Positions 54,716 to 63,314 are shown, counted from the stretch's first letter. The stretch: 64,000 nt of DNA from Tenacibaculum finnmarkense genomovar ulcerans (GCF_900239495.1 NZ_OENE01000007.1:1-64000), one strand, 5' to 3'. A program made the numbers and translations. The notes: a model not told the origin generated them from the sequence alone.

Positions 54716-55232
54716 GTCTTATTAGAATACAAAACTTAACCTAAAGTTAACAAAAAAGCCTTCTAATGTTTCTTAATTGTTATTAAAAGGCTGTTTTAGT
54801 GTTAAATTAGTGTTAAATAAATGTTAAAAACATGAAAGTTACATCGAAAGGTGTGACTTTTTTTGTTTTTTTGCATCATATAGTTGTAAGTTATATTTTG
54901 AACCAATTTATAAATAGATTAAAATCAGGTAATTATACTTACGCTATAAGTATGACTTTAAATACTTATTTACCATATCAAGATAAAGCATCAATTCTTC
55001 TGCAGTAGCTTCAGGTAAATTTGAAAACTAAAACTGATTGATTAAAAAAAATTAGTTGCTTAATTTAATATTTTTCATAAGTATCTAATAAAAATTCTTG
55101 CTATTTGAAAAGAATCAATTTTAATCTTTTTTAGTAAAACAAGACTCCATTATAATCCTTTTTTGAAACGCTTTTTTATCAGAAGATAAAAGCTTCAAAA
55201 AATATCAATACGAACCCTTAAAAAATAATAAT
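54716..55232. other. Intergenic region after the ALDH gene
   Basis: These 517 bases hold a terminator (54752-54797) and otherwise AT-rich DNA. A 58-codon open frame starts at 54832 and ends at 55008; its protein has no recognisable pattern and there is no promoter box, so I do not call it a gene. Confidence 0.5.
54752..54797 (+). terminator. Terminator after the ALDH gene
   Basis: AGCCTTCTAAT pairs with ATTAAAAGGCT with one mismatch, around a loop of about 18 bases, followed by a T stretch. Confidence 0.65.
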
Positions 55233-55670
55233 ATGATTTTATCAATAATATTTTGGCTTATTCTAGCAGTAATAATAATAATGAGTGTTTACAGTCTTTT
55301 TAAATATCAATTACCGATGTTTTTTGGGTATTTAAATAAAAAAGTAGCCTCAAATAGCCAGCACACACCACAAAACGAAAATTTAGTAAGTGCTCAAAAT
55401 ATATTTTCTAAAAGAGTTAAAGAAAACGATTTGAAAATTGTGGCAGGAATTAATCCAAAAATTGAAGGGTTATTTCATGCTTTTGGAATTAAGACTTGGG
55501 AAGATTTAGCAGGAACTTCTGTTGAAAAATGTCAAGAAATTTTAAAAAGTGTTGGAAATAAATATAAAATTCAAAAACCTAAAACTTGGCCACAACAAGC
55601 AAAATTAGCAAATCAAGGTAAATGGAAAGAATTGCAAGAATGTCAAGGTAACTTAATTAGTGAAAAATAA
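55233..55670 (+). CDS. Membrane-anchored helix-hairpin-helix protein
   Basis: One N-terminal membrane helix (about residues 2-24) is followed by a linker and a C-terminal helix-hairpin-helix segment: DLKIVAGINPKIEGLFHAFGIKTWEDLAGTS. The HHH fold is usual for DNA binding, but many Bacteroidota have membrane-tethered versions of unknown role. The stop lies 10 bases before the chosen start of the next gene. Confidence 0.75.
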   Translation: MILSIIFWLILAVIIIMSVYSLFKYQLPMFFGYLNKKVASNSQHTPQNENLVSAQNIFSKRVKENDLKIVAGINPKIEGLFHAFGIKTWEDLAGTSVEKCQEILKSVGNKYKIQKPKTWPQQAKLANQGKWKELQECQGNLISEK

Positions 55671-55680
55671 TATTTTAAGT

Positions 55681-56442
55681 ATGAAAATAATTGATTTATC
55701 AAAACCGATTCAATATAACAAGGAAGACCCTTGGTTTATGAAAGTTAAAGTAAAACATAAATCACATAAAAAATCAAAACTATTAATTAGATTATTAGGC
55801 TTGCCTTTTAAATTATTTCCTAAAAATTTTACAGGTTGGGCAGATGATACAATTCAAAAAATGGGAGTACATTCAACTACTCATATTGATGCTCCTTGGC
55901 ATTATTCACCAACTGTAAATGGCGAAAAGGCAAAAACAATTGATGAAGTTCCATTAGAATGGTGTTTTGGAGAAGGAATTGTTATCGATATGAAACATAA
56001 AGCTGATTTTGACCCTATTACTGTGGCAGATATTCAGCAGTTTTTAAAGGTAAATTCATTAGAAATTAAACCTAAAATGATTGTACTAATAAAAACAGGA
56101 CGTGATATATTTAATGGAACAAAAGATTTTCATGAAAAAGGAACAGGTGTTAGTGCACAAGCTACAGAATGGCTTATCGATAAAGGAATAAAAGTAATGG
56201 GAATAGATGCTTGGGGCTGGGATTTACCATTACCTTATATGATTAAAAAAGCAAAAGAAACGAATAACTCAGAATTATTTTGGGAAGCTCATTTAGTAGG
56301 GCAAAACAAAGAATACTGCCATATGGAACAATTAGTAAATTTAGATGCTTTACCTTTTTCAGGATTTAAAATAGCTGTTTTTCCACTGAAAATTGTAGGT
56401 GCTTCAGGTGCTCCAGCAAGAGTTGTAGCAATGTTAGATTAA
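55681..56442 (+). CDS. Cyclase family protein (kynurenine formamidase-like)
   Basis: The 253-residue protein starts MKIIDLSKPI. I chose this ATG over the GTG at 55660, which would overlap the previous gene and precede the family start. GVHSTTHIDAPWHY holds the metal-binding HxxxHxDxPxH-like motif of the cyclase/KynB group, and VLIKTGRD, TGVSAQATEWLIDKGIKVMGID follow the family order. It may hydrolyse a formamide or lactone. The substrate is unknown, and no tryptophan pathway genes are nearby. Confidence 0.82.
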   Translation: MKIIDLSKPIQYNKEDPWFMKVKVKHKSHKKSKLLIRLLGLPFKLFPKNFTGWADDTIQKMGVHSTTHIDAPWHYSPTVNGEKAKTIDEVPLEWCFGEGIVIDMKHKADFDPITVADIQQFLKVNSLEIKPKMIVLIKTGRDIFNGTKDFHEKGTGVSAQATEWLIDKGIKVMGIDAWGWDLPLPYMIKKAKETNNSELFWEAHLVGQNKEYCHMEQLVNLDALPFSGFKIAVFPLKIVGASGAPARVVAMLD

Positions 56443-56454
56443 TTTATTATAAAA

Positions 56455-56504
56455 CCGCACTATTGCTAGTGCGGTGTATTTAGTTGGCTACTACTCCAAC
56501 TAAA
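56455..56504. terminator. Two tandem terminator-like hairpins
   Basis: The first hairpin pairs CCGCACTA (56455-56462) with TAGTGCGG (56467-56474). The second pairs TTTAGTTGG (56479-56487) with CCAACTAAA (56496-56504). They lie between convergent genes. Confidence 0.7.
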
Positions 56505-56526
56505 AATCAACTAACCAAACATCATT

Positions 56527-57483
56527 CTAATTCTGTTTATCAACAATTTTACGTTGTATTTTAGTGCGTTTTCTACTGTTGTTTCTTACAGAATTCTTTG
56601 CTGTATTTACCGTGTTTTTAGTGCTACTTCTTAAATGCTGTATAAATCCTTTGCCTAAAAAAGTATAGGTAGTTTTCGAACTTATATGATATAATGAAAT
56701 TGTTTGATCGTTAATAATCTTTAATTCAAATTTTTCAACCGAATCAATAGCATTCGTATTATAATTAAGCGTTAAAAGTAGCAGATCATTATAGCCTTTA
56801 ATTGTCGCTATTTCATAAGCTCCAACATAATCCCATTTAATAAAATCAATATTTGTACCAAGAAAATCGTGCGATGAATAAAATGTTACATCATTTTCAG
56901 GCGTAAATTGTAAGAAATTTTCGGTATCAAAAGGATTTTCATATCCGCCATTTTCATCAATTTTTTCCCAAGCAACATATTCTTGTAAAAGATATTCTAT
57001 ATTTTCATAAAATAATTTATCATAATCAAAATTATCTCTTTGATAACCAGTTAAAAAATAGCTTATATTTTGATGTAAATCATCAATTCTAATTTCATTT
57101 TCAGACAATTGAATTACCTCAAAATCATGCTGATTATCAAGCGTATGATTGGTTTGTAAAACACTGCCGTTTGCCTGATAATTACCAACCAAAACCCCCA
57201 AACCATTGCCTGTTTTACCAATATCAACAATATTATTATTGGCATACATATTTCCATTTAAAAATGAAACTGTAAACGCTTTTGATAAAAAAGGAATTTC
57301 GTTAGTACCTGTTGTACTATTATAATCGACATACCATAAATCATAACTAGAAACATATTGACTTAGTGAAAAAGGCGTATTTTCAGTATAATCAATATGG
57401 TCAATTACCTCGTTTTGAACCACACAAGAAGATATCATTACACTTGTTGTAATGTATAAAAAAAGTAGTTTTAAAGGTTTCAT
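56527..57483 (-). CDS. Lipoprotein of unknown function
   Basis: A lipoprotein signal (VMISSC, lipid Cys at about residue 20) precedes a beta-rich domain of about 270 residues with no recognised motif. Repeating short segments such as FSLSQYVSSYDLWYVDYNS and TISLYHISSKTTYTFLGKGF suggest a beta sandwich or barrel-like fold. The basic tail (RNNSRKRTKIQRKIVDK) is odd for a lipoprotein. Such proteins are common in flavobacteria; I know no function. Confidence 0.65.
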   Translation of the reverse strand: MKPLKLLFLYITTSVMISSCVVQNEVIDHIDYTENTPFSLSQYVSSYDLWYVDYNSTTGTNEIPFLSKAFTVSFLNGNMYANNNIVDIGKTGNGLGVLVGNYQANGSVLQTNHTLDNQHDFEVIQLSENEIRIDDLHQNISYFLTGYQRDNFDYDKLFYENIEYLLQEYVAWEKIDENGGYENPFDTENFLQFTPENDVTFYSSHDFLGTNIDFIKWDYVGAYEIATIKGYNDLLLLTLNYNTNAIDSVEKFELKIINDQTISLYHISSKTTYTFLGKGFIQHLRSSTKNTVNTAKNSVRNNSRKRTKIQRKIVDKQN

Positions 57484-57587
57484 AGACGGTAATTTAATCG
57501 TTATATGGTACTAACTTTCAAATTACGTGCCAAAATTAAAAATCGATAATTAGTTTATTATGTTTGCTGATCGTTTACTGTTTTTTT

Positions 57588-57674
57588 GAAGCAATTTCCC
57601 GCTTTCCGCACTCGCTCTTTTTTGAAAAAAAATCAAAAAAGGAGCTCAAACAAAGCTTCAATCGGGGCTAGGCA
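57588..57674 (+). repeat. Dispersed 85-bp palindromic repeat, copy D
   Basis: This copy runs GAAGCAATTTCCCGC through GCACTCGCTCTTTTTTGA and TCAAAAAAGGAGC to GCTTCAATCGGGGCTAGGCA. The far end agrees with copy A (TGCCTAGCCCC on the plus strand there). It lies downstream of the 156-residue lipoprotein gene. Confidence 0.8.
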
Positions 57675-57759
57675 TTTTTACACAAAACCACATCGGTTAT
57701 GCTAAACTTATTTCAGTATCACATCCTGATTTGCCTTAATTTTTCAGTATAAAAACCAA

Positions 57760-58230
57760 TTATTGAATAAGAATAGTATTTGTTTTTATCATATTTTCAA
57801 TTTTATAGGTCAGTATTTTATCGCCTATTTTATAAGTAACAACCGCTTGATTATCTTTTAAATTAAACGGAAATTTTTCTGTAATTTTAGGGAGTGAATT
57901 ACCATATTCTTTTTCCGAATCGGCGTTTAAAATAAGTTCATTAACTACAGGAATAATACGGTTTTTATACCGAGCAACAATAATCTTTTTCCCATTTTCA
58001 TGTTCAATAAGAGCGTTAATAATAGTGTTTTGAAAATATACTTTTTGAAAATCAATCGGTTTATCTGACGTAAAAATAATATTTAAACAAGCCGATTTAT
58101 TTGTTGATAAATGATTAAAATCATCGGTATATAGTGCTTTTTTTATCTTAAAAGGAGGCGTATCAGTTTGCTTAATATTGGCACACTGAGTAAAAATAAT
58201 TGCGAATATTAAGAATCCAAATAATTTCAT
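57760..58230 (-). CDS. Lipoprotein of unknown function
   Basis: The 156-residue protein has a signal ending in IIFTQC (lipid Cys near residue 16) and no recognised domain; the mature part is mostly beta-strand with KIIVARYKNRIIPVVNELI and VVTYKIGDKILTYKIEN. It stands alone. I cannot assign a function. Confidence 0.6.
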   Translation of the reverse strand: MKLFGFLIFAIIFTQCANIKQTDTPPFKIKKALYTDDFNHLSTNKSACLNIIFTSDKPIDFQKVYFQNTIINALIEHENGKKIIVARYKNRIIPVVNELILNADSEKEYGNSLPKITEKFPFNLKDNQAVVTYKIGDKILTYKIENMIKTNTILIQ

Positions 58231-58303
58231 AATAGTACTTTTTAGAGTTTAATTTTATACATTACAACTAATATACCAAGGTACAAAAATATAATAGTAT
58301 AAG

Positions 58304-59416
58304 ATGTTGAATTACAGTTATTGGGAGTTAAAAGAATGGTTTACCAATGTTGATTTTACCATTGTAGGTAGCGGAATTGTAGGATTAAATTGCGCATTGG
58401 CATTAAAAGAAAAACATCCGAAGGCTAAAATAATTATTTTAGAAAAAGGAATATTACCACAAGGAGCAAGTACTAAAAATGCTGGTTTTGCCTGTTTTGG
58501 AAGCATATCAGAATTAATAGACGACTTAAAAACACATACCGAACAAGAAGTGTATAACCTAGTCGAAAAACGCTGGCAAGGTTTGCAATTATTACGAAAA
58601 AATTTAGGAGATAAAAATATTAGGTATCAACAAAATAAAGGCTACGAATTATTTGAAGATACCGAGTTTTATGAAACCTGTTTATCAGAAAAAGACAGCC
58701 TTAATACCTTATTAAAACCGTTATTTAAAGCGCCTGTTTTTTCAGTTGATACCAATAAATTTAAGTTCCAAAACATTCATGAAAATTATATAACCAATCA
58801 GTTTGAAGGGCAAATTGATACAGGTAAAATGGCCGTGAAATTGCTTGAATTAGTACAAAAATCGGGCATAAAAATAGTCAATAGTATTTTGGTAGAAAGT
58901 TATTGTGAAAACAATGAAAATGTTTTGATTAAAACAAATCAGATAGAATTTTCAACCAAAAAATTATGTATTGCCACCAATGGGTTTGCAAATAAATTGC
59001 TGAACGAAAATGTAAAACCCGCCAGAGCGCAAGTATTAATAACAAAACCGATTAAAAACCTAGCTATAAAAGGAACATTTCATTTAGAAAAAGGCTATTA
59101 TTATTTTAGAAATATTGACGATAGAATTTTATTAGGCGGCGGACGAAACCTCGATTTTAAAACCGAAGAAACCACAGTTTTTGGGCAAACAACGCTTGTT
59201 CAAAATAAATTAGAAGAAATTTTAAAAACCACTATTTTACCAAACATTAATTTTGAAATAGCCCATCGATGGAGTGGAATAATGGGTGTTGGAAATCAGA
59301 AAAAAGCCATTGTAAAACAGTTATCAAACAATGTGTTTTGTGGCGTTCGTTTAGGAGGAATGGGCGTAGCAATTGGTAGTTTGGTCGGTAAAGAATTAGC
59401 CGATTTAGCGCAATAA
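58304..59416 (+). CDS. DAO-family FAD-dependent oxidoreductase
   Basis: The 370-residue protein has the FAD-binding motif IVGSGIVGLNCALAL near residue 21, the GASTKNAGFACFG segment typical of the glycine/D-amino-acid oxidase (DAO) group, LCIATNGFANKLL, PARAQVLITKPI, and RWSGIMGVG near the C-terminus. The substrate is probably an amine or amino acid. The GreA-like gene starts 28 bases downstream on the same strand, probably in one transcript. Confidence 0.8.
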   Translation: MLNYSYWELKEWFTNVDFTIVGSGIVGLNCALALKEKHPKAKIIILEKGILPQGASTKNAGFACFGSISELIDDLKTHTEQEVYNLVEKRWQGLQLLRKNLGDKNIRYQQNKGYELFEDTEFYETCLSEKDSLNTLLKPLFKAPVFSVDTNKFKFQNIHENYITNQFEGQIDTGKMAVKLLELVQKSGIKIVNSILVESYCENNENVLIKTNQIEFSTKKLCIATNGFANKLLNENVKPARAQVLITKPIKNLAIKGTFHLEKGYYYFRNIDDRILLGGGRNLDFKTEETTVFGQTTLVQNKLEEILKTTILPNINFEIAHRWSGIMGVGNQKKAIVKQLSNNVFCGVRLGGMGVAIGSLVGKELADLAQ

Positions 59417-59444
59417 AATAGTATTCAAAGCAGTAAAATAATAG

Positions 59445-59903
59445 ATGAATCAGAAAAAAATAAAAGAAGAATTATACAATCAATGTGTAATTTTTGTAGA
59501 AAAACGCTTAAAAACAATCGAAGAAATAATTTCATCGAACCAAAAAGCCTTGCAATCAGAAACCAAAAGTTCGGCAGGCGACAAGCACGAAACAGGGCGG
59601 GCAATGTTGCAATTAGAAATGGAAAAAGCAGGGCAACAACTTCATGGAATTGTAAAAATGAAAGAAACACTTTCTAAAATAAATATTGAAAATACGGCTA
59701 CTATCGGCTGTTTAGGAAGTGTTGTTAAAACAACCAAAAATTCGTTTTATTTGAGTATTAGTTCAGGGCAATTAATGGTTGATAATCAGCCTTATTTTGC
59801 CGTTTCTGTGTCTTCGCCAATTGGTCGTATTTTATTAGGAAAAAAACAAGGTGATGGTTTTGTTTTTAATAATATTCAACAAAAAGTAATATCAGTTTTT
59901 TAG
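59445..59903 (+). CDS. Small GreA/GreB C-terminal-like protein
   Basis: The 152-residue protein has an N-terminal coiled-coil-like helix (MNQKKIKEELYNQCVIFVEKRL and MLQLEMEKAGQQLHG) and a C-terminal part ending SSPIGRILLGKKQGDGFVF, close to the SPIGRALLGKKxGD sequence of GreA-type elongation factors. SSAGDKHETGRAM in the middle is like the Gre/Rnk region. Gre factors rescue paused RNA polymerase. Whether this binds RNA polymerase is not known; I believe homologues sometimes carry misleading fatty-acid names. It is coupled to an oxidoreductase gene. Confidence 0.6.
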   Translation: MNQKKIKEELYNQCVIFVEKRLKTIEEIISSNQKALQSETKSSAGDKHETGRAMLQLEMEKAGQQLHGIVKMKETLSKINIENTATIGCLGSVVKTTKNSFYLSISSGQLMVDNQPYFAVSVSSPIGRILLGKKQGDGFVFNNIQQKVISVF

Positions 59904-59939
59904 TTTTTTTATCGTATTTAAGTAACTAATATTTAATAA

Positions 59940-59971
59940 AAACCTACTTGAAAAACCTTGTGAGTAGGTTT
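59940..59971. terminator. Terminator-like hairpin
   Basis: AAACCTACT pairs with AGTAGGTTT around a loop of 14 bases. It separates the convergent GreA-like and Abi-like genes. Confidence 0.55.
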
Positions 59972-60011
59972 GTGAGTTTGGTGTTTATTTTAGGTTTTCT
60001 GAGTGTAGTTT

Positions 60012-60689
60012 TTATAGGTTATTTACCCTATTTATTTCTGTATCAATTCCGTTGAAATAGTTTACATAATCCGTTAAGTCAGTATCTATCCATTCCAATA
60101 ATTCATAAATCTCATTTTTTATATTTGTTGCTTCTGTAAAGTTAATAATATTTCCATTAAAACAAATGGGTTCGTTGTGATAAACACGATTTCTAAATTC
60201 TCTAATATTATTGAGTTTCTGATTCAGAATATTTCGGTTTACGTAATTTGGTTTATTTGGAAAACAATGAATAACGGTTCCTCCAATTAATTTATAATGA
60301 TGTGTGTCAAATAAACTTGTCCAAAATCCAAAAGATTGTTCTGCTATAACTTTTCCAGATGTTACAGTTCCTTTTTTTCTGCGAATAATTTTTTCAGCTT
60401 TGATAATTGAATTTTTCAAAAAGAATTTAGAACCTAATGAAGAATCATTCATAAATCCTTTTTTTTCTGTAATTATCCAATTAGGATTTTCAAAATGTAA
60501 CGACATTTGATGATTTACAATGTTTCTAAAGAATATTTCAAATAAGTTTAGCACAGGATAGAAGGCTTGTGCTGTTTTTAAATTAATTCTATATAGTTTT
60601 TGAGCTTTAGATTTTGAATTGCCAGTAGCTATTAAAAATCGGTCTAATCGAGGTTGCGATAAATATTTTTCTAATTTTGGATATTCCAA
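60012..60689 (-). CDS. Abi-like protein with HEPN motif (possible RNase)
   Basis: The 225-residue protein resembles the Abi (AbiD/AbiF-like) family: YLSQPRLDRFLIATGN near the start, a central IKAEKIIRRKKGTVTSGKVIAEQSFGFWTSLF, and the REFRNRVYHNEPI segment with the R-x4-6-H motif that marks HEPN RNases. Abi proteins block phage by shutting down the infected cell. The start is TTG (60687-60689), preceded by a TATATTTG box. It is a single-gene unit, not beside the defence operon at 13-18 kb. Confidence 0.75.
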   Translation of the reverse strand: MEYPKLEKYLSQPRLDRFLIATGNSKSKAQKLYRINLKTAQAFYPVLNLFEIFFRNIVNHQMSLHFENPNWIITEKKGFMNDSSLGSKFFLKNSIIKAEKIIRRKKGTVTSGKVIAEQSFGFWTSLFDTHHYKLIGGTVIHCFPNKPNYVNRNILNQKLNNIREFRNRVYHNEPICFNGNIINFTEATNIKNEIYELLEWIDTDLTDYVNYFNGIDTEINRVNNL

Positions 60690-60715
60690 TATTGCCTGTT
60701 TTTATTTGTTTATTA

Positions 60716-60723
60716 CAAATATA
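60716..60723 (-). promoter_or_regulatory. Abi-like gene promoter -7 element
   Basis: CAAATATA on the plus strand reads TATATTTG on the minus strand, 27 bases before the TTG start. Confidence 0.45.
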
Positions 60724-60798
60724 TTCACTTACTTTGTAAAGTAATGCTTAATAAAGCCTCTTTCTTTATAGAAACGTAATTAAGTGGAAGACATATAG

Positions 60799-60828
60799 AA
60801 CCTCTCAATTTATTTTGAGAGGTTTTTT
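60799..60828. terminator. Terminator hairpin
   Basis: AACCTCTCAA pairs perfectly with TTGAGAGGTT around a 6-base loop and is followed by a T run on the plus strand. Neither neighbouring gene runs in the plus direction, so what it ends is unclear. Confidence 0.55.
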
Positions 60829-60895
60829 ATTTTGTATTAGTTTCTAAAACATACAGTCTATTTCAAGCATCTAATTTAGCAAAAAAAAACTACTT

Positions 60896-60932
60896 AAAAA
60901 ATCCTATGAGGGGTTTTGGGAGTAGGATTTTT
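60896..60932 (-). terminator. Terminator of the tandem-repeat lipoprotein gene
   Basis: AAAATCCTA pairs with TAGGATTTT with T runs in both readings. It lies about 20 bases downstream of the lipoprotein stop on the minus strand. Confidence 0.6.
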
Positions 60933-60950
60933 GTTTATTCCGCTAGTATA

Positions 60951-62045
60951 TTATTCAAAGTATTCAAATTTACGTTCTAAAATATCATTAGGAATTTCAT
61001 TTTTAAATGTGATTTGTTTAGTCCAATTTCCTTTTTTATCAAAGTTATCATATTTATAAATATATTTCGAACTTAAACTACCATCTGAATTGTAATGACT
61101 TTCTTCAATTTGATTTCCCTTATTATCATATTTATAAAGAAACTTCACCCTTAAATTACTATCTGAATTGTAAGAACTCTTTTCAATTTTATTTCCGTTA
61201 TTATCATATTTAGAAATATACTTAAAATCTAAACTACCATCTGAATTGTATTTACTTTCTTCAATGTGATTTCCCTTATTATCATATTTACAAATCCACT
61301 TCCAATTGAAACTACCATCTGAATTGTAAACACTCTTTTCAATTTTATTTCCCTTATTATCATATTTAGAAATATACTTATCTCTTAAACTACCATCTGA
61401 ATTGTAATGACTTTCTTCAATTTGATTTCCCTTATTATCATATTTATAAAGAAACTTCGAACTTAAACTACCATCTGAATTGTAAACACTCTTTTCAATT
61501 TTATTTCCCTTATTATCATATTTATAAAGAAACTTCGAACTTAAACTACCATCTGAATTGTAATGACTTTCTTCAATTTTATTTCCCTTATTATCATATT
61601 TATAAATAGACTTCCACTTTAAACTACCATCTGAATTGTAAAAACTCGTTTCAATTTGATTTTCCTTATTATCATATTTATAAATATACTTCGATGTTAA
61701 ACTACCATTTTTATTTAAAAAAAAACTCTCTTCAATTTTATTTCCCTTATTATTATATTTAGAAATATACTTATCTCTTAAACTACCATCTGAATTGTAA
61801 TGACTTTCTTCAATTTTATTTCCTTTATTATCATATTTAACTTGGATCCCATTTCCAAAATAAATGTCTTTTTTTAGTTCTCCTTTTTCAATTTTCCCAA
61901 AACGCTCTATAGCTTTATAAGAAAATTCAGTATAAGATTTAACTTTGCCTTTTAAATTTTCTTTTGTTAAATCGGTTTCTTTTTTTTGACTGTTACAGCT
62001 AAATGCTGTTAATATCACAATTATTAATAAGGATAATTTCTTCAT
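60951..62045 (-). CDS. Lipoprotein made of about ten 26-residue YxxDGSL repeats
   Basis: A lipoprotein signal (LTAFSC, Cys near residue 17) is followed by about 35 residues and then near-identical 26-residue units of the pattern SDGSLxxKxxYKYDNKGNxIExSxYN. They resemble the short YD-like or RHS-like repeats that fold as beta strands in surface proteins. The nucleotide repeat is 78 bp. The mature part is thus one long repeat domain on the outer face of the membrane or beyond. The function is unknown; the number of repeats may vary between strains. Confidence 0.75.
   Translation of the reverse strand: MKKLSLLIIVILTAFSCNSQKKETDLTKENLKGKVKSYTEFSYKAIERFGKIEKGELKKDIYFGNGIQVKYDNKGNKIEESHYNSDGSLRDKYISKYNNKGNKIEESFFLNKNGSLTSKYIYKYDNKENQIETSFYNSDGSLKWKSIYKYDNKGNKIEESHYNSDGSLSSKFLYKYDNKGNKIEKSVYNSDGSLSSKFLYKYDNKGNQIEESHYNSDGSLRDKYISKYDNKGNKIEKSVYNSDGSFNWKWICKYDNKGNHIEESKYNSDGSLDFKYISKYDNNGNKIEKSSYNSDSNLRVKFLYKYDNKGNQIEESHYNSDGSLSSKYIYKYDNFDKKGNWTKQITFKNEIPNDILERKFEYFE
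61000..61830 (-). repeat. Tandem 78-bp repeats inside the lipoprotein gene
   Basis: The segment ACTACCATCTGAATTGTAA with TTCTTCAATTT or TTTTCAATTT recurs every 78 bases in this span, ten times or so, with a few substitutions. The period equals one 26-residue protein unit, so changes in copy number keep the frame. Limits are approximate. Confidence 0.75.
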
Positions 62046-62224
62046 GTATTTTACAATTAATTTTTATTATTTTTTTCTGTTTTTATCCAAAATTATTATT
62101 GAAGAATAAAGAACTTTAAAGTTGAAGTATTCTTTTTTATTTCAGCAATAAATGTAATTATTTAGAAGAAACCATCAAAATATTTATCATCAATAAAAAG
62201 AATCAAAAACCTTAAAAACCAACC

Positions 62225-63163
62225 TTATACATCAAGCTTCAAACAAACTATTTCATCAATTTCAAGTTTTGAAGGATGCTTTAAAAAGACAAATCTACTG
62301 TTGTAAATTACTTTTATCAGCCAATGAGAACCTTTAAAATACACTTCTTTTACCACGGCTTTACGTGCCGAATTTGCTACAATTTCTATTTGATGTGGAT
62401 ATAATAAAACGGTTTTTTCTGCTTGTTTTTGATCGATAACAATTTCGTTAACAGTATCGAATAAAGAGGCAACGTATTTTATTTTTGGGTTTTTATATAA
62501 GTGTTCAGGTGTATCGTTAGCAATTATTTGACCATTTTTAAGAATAATAACATGATCGGCAAACGATAAAGCGTCTGTTCCTTGATGGGTGGCTGTAATA
62601 CAGGTAATTTTATTTTTTTTCAGATAATTAAATAGGTTTCTACGCAGTGAGTTTTTTTTGAAATTATCAATCTGACTAAAAGGCTCGTCTAGTAGTAGTA
62701 ATTTTGGCTGTTTTGCTAAGGCTTTTGCGATTGCAACACGTTGTTTTTGCCCGCCGCTTAGGTTTTCTACTTTTGTATTGGTGAAATCGGTCATTTCAAT
62801 AATATTCAAGAGCTCGTTGGTTCTTCTTTGAGCTTCTTCGGGATCAAAACGTGATAGGAATTTTTTAATGTTTTCACTAACGCTTGTAAAAGATATTAAA
62901 TCGAAATCTTGGGCTACGTATTTGAAAAAATCTACGCCAGGAACTAAATAATATTCAGGTCCTAGAATTTGAAAATCGTCATAAAAAATTGTTCCGCTTT
63001 TTAAATCTAATAATCCGTAAAGGGCTTTTAATAAAGTTGATTTTCCGCAACCACTTGCGCCCATTATAGATAAATGTTCTCCTTTTTGAAGGGAGAAATT
63101 TATGTTTTTTAGTGTTGTTTTTTCTTTAGAATATCCGAAGGTAATATTGTTTACTTGTAGCAT
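62225..63163 (-). CDS. ABC transporter ATP-binding protein, PotA-like
   Basis: The 312-residue protein has the nucleotide-binding domain with Walker A GASGCGKSTLL near residue 35, the signature LSGGQKQRVAIAKAL, Walker B LLLLDEPFSQID and the His-loop ATHQGTD, then about 75 C-terminal residues that look like a TOBE-type domain (VNEIVIDQKQAEKTVLLYPHQIEIV). PotA/FbpC-type importers use such ATPases. No permease or binding protein lies next to it. The promoter element is six bases from the start codon. Confidence 0.8.
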   Translation of the reverse strand: MLQVNNITFGYSKEKTTLKNINFSLQKGEHLSIMGASGCGKSTLLKALYGLLDLKSGTIFYDDFQILGPEYYLVPGVDFFKYVAQDFDLISFTSVSENIKKFLSRFDPEEAQRRTNELLNIIEMTDFTNTKVENLSGGQKQRVAIAKALAKQPKLLLLDEPFSQIDNFKKNSLRRNLFNYLKKNKITCITATHQGTDALSFADHVIILKNGQIIANDTPEHLYKNPKIKYVASLFDTVNEIVIDQKQAEKTVLLYPHQIEIVANSARKAVVKEVYFKGSHWLIKVIYNSRFVFLKHPSKLEIDEIVCLKLDV

Positions 63164-63168
63164 AGGTA

Positions 63169-63176
63169 CAAAAATA
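63169..63176 (-). promoter_or_regulatory. ABC-ATPase gene promoter -7 element
   Basis: CAAAAATA on the plus strand reads TATTTTTG on the minus strand and ends only about six bases upstream of the start codon, which implies a nearly leaderless transcript. Confidence 0.45.
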
Positions 63177-63244
63177 TAATTTCTATTTTAAAATAGTGTT
63201 ACTGTTGTGTTTATCTTTCTTTTTTTTACTAAAATGCGCGCGTT

Positions 63245-63314
63245 AGCGATTGAAGCAATTGTTTGAGCTCTTTTTTTGATTTTTCTTCAAAAAAAAGCGA
63301 GTGCGGAAAGCGCG
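63245..63314 (-). repeat. Dispersed 85-bp palindromic repeat, copy E, divergent
   Basis: On the minus strand this copy reads CGCGCTTTCCGCACTCGC, the T-rich/A-rich stem, GAGCTCAAAC and AATTGCTTCAATCGCT. The CGGGGCT end of the other copies is replaced by CGCTAACGCGCG, and TTCCCGC by GGTCGCGC. It is the most changed of the five. It lies downstream of the prolyl oligopeptidase gene. Confidence 0.75.

Noticed and set aside
54832..55008. A 58-codon open frame after the ALDH gene
   Set aside because: There is no promoter box, recognisable pattern or coding-like neighbour relation; chance open frames of this size are common in AT-rich DNA.
60951..62045. Possible CRISPR array because of regular repeats
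   Set aside because: The 78-bp units are contiguous, have no unique spacers, and translate in frame as 26-residue protein repeats with a lipoprotein signal.
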